Assembly: GCA_002887195.1 (NCBI GenBank)
Contig: PJAB01001584.1
Location: 1 to 13,484, forward strand
From: Chrysochromulina parva
Lineage: Eukaryota; Haptophyta; Prymnesiales; Chrysochromulinaceae
Length of the DNA: 13,484 bases
Reading direction: 5' to 3'
In this document: positions 1-6,999 of the stretch, one piece after another
Position numbering within the stretch: position 1 is the first letter of the stretch
How the letters are laid out: every line of letters starts with the position of its first letter
Position numbers and translations under genes: made by a program
The notes under the pieces: model-generated
Told to the model about the DNA's origin: nothing
Databases searched by the model: none
What the model saw: the letters and a program-made list of their open reading frames with translations, nothing else

Positions 1-782
1 AAGGCGTCGCCGGCTGCCTGCGCATCGGCGAGCATTCGAAGGTCGGACTCGCTGACCAGCTCGGCCCCAGGCAGTGAGGAGTTGCTGACCAGCTCGGCCC
101 CAGGCAGTGAGGAGTTGCTGACCAGCTCGGCCCCAGGCAGTGAGGAGGTGCTGACCAGCTCGGCCCCAGGCAGTGAGGAGTTGCTGGCGGCTGTGGTGGA
201 GGTTGAGACGGCTGCGGCATCGCCAGAGGTCGAGCTCTGTGCGCCACTCAAAGGGAGGCGTTGATAGTGCTGCCACGGAGGTGCGCTGTGCAAACCGCAT
301 GCCAGTGCGTTGGTACAACCGCATGACATACTGGCATTGCTCCGTTGCATGTGGACTGCTTCGTGCTCCATGGCGCGAAACTCGAGAGGGCTGGCTGATG
401 TACCATCCTCTTCATTTACAGAGAACGCGAGTGGTCCGGGAGTCGGTCTGGGATGCACGCCCAGATCGTGCCCTTCGAGAAAGCCCCAGCCCTCCGGCTT
501 CTGGATATCCTCGAGCGCATACAGCTCCGGTGCTGTCGCATCCATCAGCTCGCGCTCGAGCTCCATCTTCTCGAGACATCCATTCGTGAAATCCGGGCTG
601 TCGTCGTGAAAGCCCCAGCCCTCAGGCTTCTGGATATCCTCGCCTTGCTCCTTATCGTCATCGGTGCGCGGCCGATTTGGGTCTTGGCTGAGCGTGAACT
701 CGGAGGCCTCGAACGCGGGCGCGGGCGTCTTCTTGGCACGAGGCGGGTTGAGCTCTGGGATGCGCAGCCCAAAGAGGGACAT
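1..782 (-). CDS. Partial gene of unknown function with 11-residue tandem repeats
   Basis: The minus-strand frame is open from an ATG at 782-780 to the left edge, giving 260 codons without a stop, so the 3' end lies outside the window. The protein starts MSLFGLRIPELNPP and is hydrophilic and Ser/Glu/Pro-rich. The segment EDIQKPEGWGF occurs twice, 43 residues apart (about residues 48-58 and 91-101). Near the left edge there are four copies of an 11-residue unit of the type NSSLPGAELVS. No transmembrane segment or known domain is visible. Upstream of the ATG the frame stays open for about 100 bases but has no further Met codon, so 782 is the best start unless an upstream exon exists. The opposite strand is also open over the repeats (1-264), but it is short, and the minus frame carries both repeat families in one continuous reading frame. 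Function unknown. Confidence 0.6.
   Translation of the reverse strand, partial: MSLFGLRIPELNPPRAKKTPAPAFEASEFTLSQDPNRPRTDDDKEQGEDIQKPEGWGFHDDSPDFTNGCLEKMELERELMDATAPELYALEDIQKPEGWGFLEGHDLGVHPRPTPGPLAFSVNEEDGTSASPLEFRAMEHEAVHMQRSNASMSCGCTNALACGLHSAPPWQHYQRLPLSGAQSSTSGDAAAVSTSTTAASNSSLPGAELVSTSSLPGAELVSNSSLPGAELVSNSSLPGAELVSESDLRMLADAQAAGDA
52..183. repeat. 33-bp tandem repeat, four copies
   Basis: There are four head-to-tail copies at 52-84, 85-117, 118-150 and 151-183. They are identical except for one base in the third copy (GTG instead of TTG at its end). The unit length is a multiple of three and keeps both the minus frame (SSLPGAELVS-type unit) and the plus frame open. Near identity suggests recent expansion or gene conversion. 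Confidence 0.95.
479..642. repeat. Pair of 35-bp direct repeats 129 bp apart
   Basis: The segments 479-513 and 608-642 match at 34 of 35 positions. In the minus frame both encode EDIQKPEGWGF, so the gene carries a duplicated 11-residue motif that is better conserved than the sequence between the copies. The 129-bp spacing keeps the frame (43 codons). Confidence 0.9.
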
Positions 783-979
783 GCGACACCGACCGAGTGG
801 AAGAAACCGAGCGTCCCCATTCTTTGCACGTTCGTGCACAGCCGAATTCACGTGTTCGAGTACGGTCTGTGAACGTACAATAGTAGTTACGGGAGAAATC
901 ACACTGCGCACATTCACATTCACACATAATCATTAACACCATGGCGGGTACCGCACGGGGGCGGTGTGAGACGGGGCAT

Positions 980-3900
980 CTAAGACGATGTTTGCCTCTC
1001 GAAGACCAAAGGGGTGGGCGACTTCCAGAAGCGCATGACCTCCTCCTTGGTGAGCACCTCGTCCGGCGAGCCGCGCAGCAGCAGCAGCGCGCCCTTTTTG
1101 CTCTTCTCGATGCCAAACTGCATCACGCCCACGAAGAGCAGGCAGAGCATGTCCACGCGCCGCCAGATCGGATCTCCCTGTCCTTTGCGCATCCGGCTGC
1201 GCGCCGAGTCCACCCATCTCTCGTACGCGTACCCGCCCGTGTCGAGCATCGCGCCCAAGAACTCGCCCGGGAATTGGAAGCCGTGCTTGCGCATGTCCCG
1301 GTCCGACGGGAGCGCCTTGACGAGCGCCAGGCGCACCACCGCCTCGAGAAAGCCCTCGTAGGTGAGCTGCGTCAGAGTCGAATTCTGGGCCTTGCTGGAG
1401 GCCTCGTTGAAGGTGAGCATGCGCGACATGCCGAATATGGCAGAGGTGGTGCGGTGGCCGATCTCCCGAATGATGCCGATGTCGTGCACAAAGTTGAGGA
1501 ACTCATGGACCCCCATGAGGCCGGAGGAGCCCTTGAGGTCGACGGCGCCCGAGCCCAGCTCCGAGTAGACGGTGTAGATGCAGCGGAGCGTCTTCTCGTG
1601 GTGTGCGAGGACCGCGCACACCTCGCGTCGGTAGCAGTAGGTTCGCAAAAAGGAGTTCCGGTCGTGCAGGACCATGCCGGCATGCGGCTGGCGCCCGACG
1701 TTCATCATGTCCTCGAAGAGCTCCTGCAGCACGCGCGGCATCTCCGCGGGATTCTGAGGCCCGTCGTCGTCGTCGTCGATGGCGGCGCGCACGAGGATCT
1801 CGATGAACTCATTGCGCGTGAGCCGTGCCTTCAGGTTCCAGCTCTTCTGTTCCTTGCTCCCCGCGGACTCGTTGACGGAGATCCAAAGCAACTCCCAGCC
1901 GTCCTCGCCGCGCCCCTTGGCGTGGCGCGAAGTGGGCACCTGGACGGCTCGCATCGTCTCCTCGTTTGGATGTAAGTCGCAGAGGCCCGACTCGTCGACG
2001 AAGAGCATGAAGCCCATGTGCGACATGCAGTGCACCATGCGGCTCACGTCGGCGTCGATGGTCGAGTAGTAGCAAAAGATGCGCACGAGCACCGGGTACC
2101 TGATGAAGGAGGCACTCGGGCACAATCGAGGCAGTTCAAGGCGCACTCAGAGGCCATCAAGGAGCTCCCCGTGTTCAAAGAGCAACGGGTACCACCGCTC
2201 GCAGATCTTGTGGAGCTCGTAGCAGCACTCCGGAGTGAGGCCCTTTCTGCCGAAGATGCGCTGCTTCTCCATCGCGATCCCGTCTTTGCGGTGGGCGGCC
2301 TCGGCGGCTCCGCACGTCGTGCCTGCCCAGTCATGCTTCCACGCCGTCGCAACGGCCGAATGGTTGTCGAACAAGTCCTCCGCGTCGCAGGCCAACGGGC
2401 CCTGCTTGCGCGGCGTCCAGCATGTAGGCGACTTGTGCATCCATTCGAGGTCGTCGTCGGGGTCGAAACTGGTATCCTTGAGCTGCGCAAAGCCGGTCTC
2501 AATCCCATAGTTTGGCTCAGGTGGCGGCGGCGGGTAATGCTTGACCTCGCACCCGCCGCCTCGGAAGCGCGTGCCGCCGCCTGTGGCTGTGCTGGTTCCT
2601 TTGGCAGCACCCCAAAAATCGGGAGGCAAGGGCATGCCGGCATGCGTCGCCATCCCCTCGGCCACGGCCGGGTCTCCCCAGGCGATCGCATCGTCCTCCG
2701 CTAGCGTGCCTAGGTGCTTCGGAGTAGCAGTTGCTTTGCCGCCATCGCCACGACGTGAACGGCCGTCACGTGAACTGCGGCCATGTGAGCTGCCGTCACG
2801 TGAGCTTCCGTCATGTGGATTGCCTCCACGTGAACGGCCGTCACCATCACCATCACCATCACCATCTCCGTCCTTTCCATCTCCCCCCTCACCCCCTTCC
2901 CCAGCTGCTTCAGACCGGTAGACAAAGTCGTCGTCCTCGTTGGCGTCGTCGCCGCTGTCGCTCCCTTCGTCGGCCTCGCCCTCCGTGCCGAATGCACGTG
3001 TGAGCAAACTCTCATCGAGGACAAAGCGGCCAAAGCCACTCCCGTCCCCCCATTTGAGTGACACCTCGGACGTACGCATCTGTCCGGCTCTCATCGCGAG
3101 CCCGCTCGTGACCTTGTCCAGGGACTTTTGAAGGTCGGCGGCCTCCTCTGCCGCCGCGGCCTCCGCGGCTGCAATCGACGCGGCATTCTTGTCGAGAGTC
3201 CGGCGCTCGCGCACATACTGGCGCCATGCGCCGCCATCAGCCTTTGGCCAATCCGACCCGTTGACTGCTGCCAGGGCAAAGTGAGAGTCGGGCACGAGCC
3301 GATGCGTGCGTTGGATCGCCACGTGCCTCGGAGGGAGCCAGTGCACATTCGGCAGCGTGTGCTTCAGGTCCCTCTTCCTGTTGCCTCGGAACTCGATGCC
3401 CGTAAAGTGGACGTGCTTGGAGCGCCCAACCTCGTCCTCGTCCTCGTCCTCGTACCGGAGCATCAAGCTCTGGGACTCGCGCCGCGCCGCCTGATCCTTG
3501 GACCAAATGTCGCCGCTCGTCTGCGGCTCGTCCCTGTACACGGACGCGGCCGCCTCCACGGGCGCAGCAATCGAGTAGCGCATGCGCGAGAGCTCCTGCA
3601 CGCAAGTGCTGAAGAAGGCACTCGCGTCCTCGGAGTCGCCCATGTTGGCGGCAAGCTTGAGCGCCAGGTGCGCACGGCGTGCCCCTCGATGATGCGACGC
3701 ATCAAAGGTGCTCGACGAAGCCATGACGGGCTCGGGCTCCTCGCTGTCTTTCCACGTGCGCTTCGCCTTGATGACCAGTGGGGTCTCGGGGCGGTGGAAT
3801 GCACGCGTCACCTTCAATTTCTGCTTCGCCAGGATCCACCGTGATCGGATGGTTTCGCGAGCGCCCACCTGCGCGATCAAGTCGTTGACATCCGCACTCT

Positions 3901-5068
3901 TCGTAGCCACGCTCAGCTCTCCAATCCTGCGAGGCACTAGGGAGGGGGCTTTCCTCCCCGTGCGTTGACCGAGGACCGAGGCGAGCTCGGCCGCATCTTC
4001 CTGCACCAGCAGACTCGTCCACGAGATCCCTTTCTCGCCCGCAGCCCGCAGCACTGCCAAACGCCATCCGAGCGTCCGCCATCGTTGGTGCGCCACCTTG
4101 CGGTCAGCCTTCCAACGGACGCGCTTGTTGACGTTCGCGCTCGTGATTCTGGGGTTCGAGTGCGCTTTCTCGTCCTGGGCCGACGGCGCAACCGCCTCAG
4201 TCGCAGCTGCGGCAGGAGCCGCCTCAAGTGCGCCATGCTTGTGGCGCGGCGACCCCTTCGGACTCGGTTGCTTCGACTGCTGGGTGGAGCGCCGAGCACT
4301 GGATTTCAAGAGGCGGTCAAAGTCGGCAAGCTCCGAAAGCAGGTCGCCGGCGTCAGCGGCACCGCCGAGTACGAAGGTTTGATTGGCGTCGTACTTGCCC
4401 CTGCGCACGGTGACGGCTTTGCGTGGTAGCGTGGGTGCCTGCGGCGCCGTGAACACAGGCGCTGGGGCGGGCGGTGGCGGTGGCGTGGGCAGAACAGGGG
4501 CGGCCGGCTGTGTGCGTGGCGACGCCCGTGGGCTGACCACCACGATCGGATCCGGGTTTTCCATCGCTGCAACCACCATGTCCCGCACCCGCGTCTCCAG
4601 AAGCGCGCGCTCCCGCTTGGCCTTGTCTATCCGACTCGTCACCAGGTCGTTCGGGAGGTATTCGGGTTCAGACGCGGGCGGCGCGTGCTTCCAGTGCGCT
4701 CGCTGCATCCCCTGCACCTCATCGTAGGCGATGAGCAGCGGTAACTTTGAGCTCCGCGAGCGAGCTGAGCTCGGAGCGCTACTAGTAGTCGAGTTTGCTG
4801 CGCTGCTAATCGAACGTGTCGGATGCCTTTTCTCTGATGGCGGTCCATACGATGGCATGGGCCCGTAGGCATCGGCATCCTCATCCTCATCGTTGCGCCC
4901 GGCGGCTGCGAGGGCATCTGTCGATTGCTTGCTCAAGAAGCCGTATCGCCGAGGGCGCCGTATCGCCAGGGCGGCCTTGCGGCTCGATGACTCGCCCGTC
5001 GCCCGTGACGTCGTCGACCCTGATGTTCGCGCGGAGCTGGCACCCCCCGTGGGGTACAACGAGCTCAT
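980..5068 (-). CDS. Large unknown protein, disordered N-terminal part plus EF-hand-protein-like C-terminal part
   Basis: Spliced model: exon 5068-2193, intron 2192-2100, exon 2099-980, giving 1331 residues. The first ATG of the frame is at 5068; an in-frame stop lies upstream at 5144-5146. Without splicing a single TGA at 2149-2147 would split one continuous frame; removing the 93-nt intron restores ICERWYPVLVRIFCYYS. Residues 1 to about 350 are low complexity, with a Pro-rich stretch near 200-220. A basic block with RWKADRKVAHQRWRTLGWR follows. Asp/Glu- and DG-rich repeats occupy about 700-775. After about residue 920 the sequence looks folded: helical segments such as LTRNEFIEILVRAAI and LTYEGFLEAVVRLAL recall helices of EF-hand proteins of flagellates, but no canonical calcium loop is visible. 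No signal peptide or membrane span. Located 197 bp upstream of the neighbouring minus-strand start codon, same orientation. Function unknown. Confidence 0.75.
2100..2192 (-). other. Intron (93 nt) with direct-repeat ends
   Basis: Donor GTACCC begins at 2192 and acceptor ATCAG ends at 2100. A 14-bp repeat, GGTACCCGKTGCTC, sits at both junctions (2180-2193 and 2087-2100; 13 of 14 identical), so the intron starts with a copy of the sequence that opens the next exon. The interior contains loosely repeated 11-nt units (TTGATGGCCTC, TGAACTGCCTC), possibly decayed relatives of the repeat in the CFAP100 introns. The length is a multiple of three but an in-frame TGA lies inside, so retention would truncate the protein. 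Confidence 0.75.
2754..2868. repeat. Exonic 15-bp repeat plus (GGTGAT)n
   Basis: Six imperfect 15-bp units run from 2754 to 2843; most carry CACGTG-like or CATGTG cores. In the minus frame each unit gives five residues of the DGRSR/DGSSR/DGSSH type. They are followed by a hexanucleotide run (CACCAT on the plus strand, to about 2868) that encodes alternating Asp-Gly. Both repeats keep the frame, consistent with a flexible linker in the large protein. Confidence 0.85.
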
Positions 5069-5451
5069 GCAGGCCGTCACGGGGAGTGGCCTGACGTCTC
5101 CGCCCCGGACGCAAATAGTCGACCACGCAACTCGTGGGACGTCTCACGCGGCAGTCGGCAACCCTCGTGTAACGCTGTTTTCTGTTTATGGAACCTATTC
5201 AGTTTAAGTTTTTGAGTAACGACTTTCCGAGGACAATTTTGGAACGGCAGCGATCGCGGATCGCGATCATGGTGTAGGCACAGCCGCCGGGGGACTTCTG
5301 CTATGCCGCTAGAGAGCCCCGCTGAGCCCCGCAACGTCGGGAACCGGGGACACCGTCGACACGACGCTGTCTTCGAACCGCTTCGCGCTATCCGGCTATG
5401 GCTATCGCGATTTTCTGTGCGACGAGACCCCTGAGTTCTTATAGGCTGTAC
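5069..5451. other. Intergenic region with no supported gene
   Basis: This separates the start of the large unknown gene from the stop of the GT31 gene. Only short, composition-driven reading frames are present. An 11-bp tandem duplication (5442-5452 and 5453-5463, TAGGCTGTACT) overlaps the stop codon of the GT31 gene. No RNA gene or clear promoter motif is recognised. Confidence 0.6.
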
Positions 5452-6624
5452 TTAGGCTGTACTTACACTTCGTGCACTTGAGATCTCGTTTGCGATTTGT
5501 TTGCTGGCCCTGCCTATTGCGGTGTGATTCATCGACATCGTGCTCGAACCCGTGCCGCGCCACTTTGGGCCCGGCTGCGGGCACGCGGTGTAATTGTGCA
5601 CGTAGAGGCACCGCTTCCACCGCGCGCCCGTGCACGATTTGAGCTCGGGCGAGTCACAGCGCAGCGTGGCGCTCCGTACGGGCATGCCCGAGTCGCAGTG
5701 ATGCTTGAGCGCCCAACGGTGCATGGCCGTGTAGCGCTCCATGCTGCGCGAGCTCTTCGTGTTGGCGTGGAAGAGGATGGTGTTGTGCCCGAAGCCCACC
5801 TTCGAGTAGATGCCGTACGATTCGCCAGCAACACGCGAGCCCATGTGCACATAGGCGGCGCTCACGCCCGCCACCGAGCGCGTCAATGCGAGGCCAGTGT
5901 AGACGTCCTCCCAAGGCAACACCCTGTGGCGCGAGCCCGCCGTATAGTTGGCCGAGGCGATCACAATTGTCGTGTATGCTCGCAACTCTGGGTCATTGAC
6001 GAGCTGCATGACGAGCGGCGCCGAGACGAAGTACATCGGACCTTTTGCAAAGTGCACCGGCGCGACAAGCGTGTGATTCGACTTGTTCTGCACGACACAC
6101 GTGGGGTGCGAGGAGCCATACTTGTACGAGAAGCCCATCGGGCGATGGCTCGTTAGGCTCCACCCGTAGGTTTCCATGAGCCCCCAGTACATGAGCGGCA
6201 GCTCGTGATCGGCAACGTGGGGCAGCATGCGCAGCGCATCCAGCGAGCCCTGCAGATGCGCAGCTGTTGCATCCACGTGCACCCACACATCATCGTCCGC
6301 CTTGCCGATGAGCGCCGCACGCGGCCATGCACGGAGCGCGCATTCCAGCCACAGGATGAGCGTGAGCAGCGGGCCATTTGAGCGCGACATCTCGGCGGGA
6401 CCCTCGAGCAGCACGACGTCGCCGTACTCGCGTGCCTCCCGCATGAGCACCGGAGCTTTGCCAGCGCCGCGCGCCACAAACCTGGCCAGGATTGGCTTGG
6501 CATGGGTGGCGTCGCGTAGCCACGTGCGTACCGCCTCGCGCCGTGCACCGTTCTCCTCTGCCGTGAACACGCCGAGCACGGCGAGCCGCTCGTGGGGATC
6601 GGGCGCCGCGCAATAGCGCGCCAT
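5452..6624 (-). CDS. GT31-family beta-1,3-galactosyltransferase-like glycosyltransferase
   Basis: 390 residues from ATG 6624 to TAA at 5452-5454. GT31 enzymes transfer Gal or GlcNAc from a UDP-sugar in beta-1,3 linkage, normally in the Golgi. Visible family blocks in order: LAVLGVFTAEENGARREAVRTWL (residues 14-36, matching the N-terminal core strand and the RR-x-RxTW helix); the metal-binding DxD motif in IGKADDDVWVH (DDD at 110-112); KGPMYFVS (194-201), the counterpart of the G-x-Y-V-x-S block; and PWEDVYTGLAL (237-247), matching the conserved E-DVY-G acceptor-side motif. A Cys-rich tail follows. Possible N-glycosylation sites include NHT at 183 and NYT near 226. Odd point: no N-terminal membrane anchor, although GT31 enzymes are usually type II membrane proteins; an upstream exon may be missing. 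A GTAAGT donor-like site close to the stop leaves a different last exon possible. Confidence 0.85.
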   Translation of the reverse strand: MARYCAAPDPHERLAVLGVFTAEENGARREAVRTWLRDATHAKPILARFVARGAGKAPVLMREAREYGDVVLLEGPAEMSRSNGPLLTLILWLECALRAWPRAALIGKADDDVWVHVDATAAHLQGSLDALRMLPHVADHELPLMYWGLMETYGWSLTSHRPMGFSYKYGSSHPTCVVQNKSNHTLVAPVHFAKGPMYFVSAPLVMQLVNDPELRAYTTIVIASANYTAGSRHRVLPWEDVYTGLALTRSVAGVSAAYVHMGSRVAGESYGIYSKVGFGHNTILFHANTKSSRSMERYTAMHRWALKHHCDSGMPVRSATLRCDSPELKSCTGARWKRCLYVHNYTACPQPGPKWRGTGSSTMSMNHTAIGRASKQIANEISSARSVSTA

Positions 6625-6999
6625 GTGTCGGGAGAAAGTGGTTTCACTCCATTGTGCATTCACGCGGTGCGTGTGCTATGTGAATTCAACCACCAGCAGC
6701 TGCCGTGCCGCGTGCGGTAGGAATGCGGGGCTGCGCCTGCAGCCTGCGCCGGGGCCCGTCACACGTAACGGCGCGCCTGGAGAAAAGAAACTATCTTCTC
6801 CGGACGCAACGCACAACGCCAAATGACTAGAACTCCACACGCTCGCCGCGCCGGGCTGGACTCGCGGAACGCGGAGATACAAGATACAGACCGTCCTGAG
6901 CGCGCTGCATCATCCCCACTGAACCTGGATGTAGTGGTGCCCACACAACGTACGCGCGGACGAGGTCTCTAAAGTCTCGTGTGTAGTCTGTGGAGACTT
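6625..6999. other. Intergenic region, possibly with the missing 5' exon of the GT31 gene
   Basis: No convincing gene. The minus frame of the GT31 gene meets a TAG at 6676-6678, so any membrane-anchor exon would have to be spliced in. Several CAG acceptor-like sites exist between 6700 and 6760 on the minus strand. A small minus-strand frame (6759-6944) holds GVLVIWRCAL, too weak to call as an anchor. The 3' untranslated region of CFAP100 must also lie here. Confidence 0.5.

Noticed and set aside
82..264. Plus-strand frame over the 33-bp repeat (LTSSAPGSEEL units)
   Set aside because: It ends soon after the repeat, while the minus frame continues open to an ATG at 782 and explains a second repeat pair.
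941..1975. Plus-strand open frame of 344 codons
   Set aside because: It lies antisense to the well-ordered C-terminal exon of the minus-strand gene and is His/Arg/Leu-rich in the way of GC-rich antisense frames; no domain is visible.
2144..2149. Two separate genes divided by a TGA, the second starting with GTG
   Set aside because: Both halves are in one frame, GTG starts are not expected in nuclear genes, and a GT-AG intron with repeat ends removes the stop and gives a coherent sequence.
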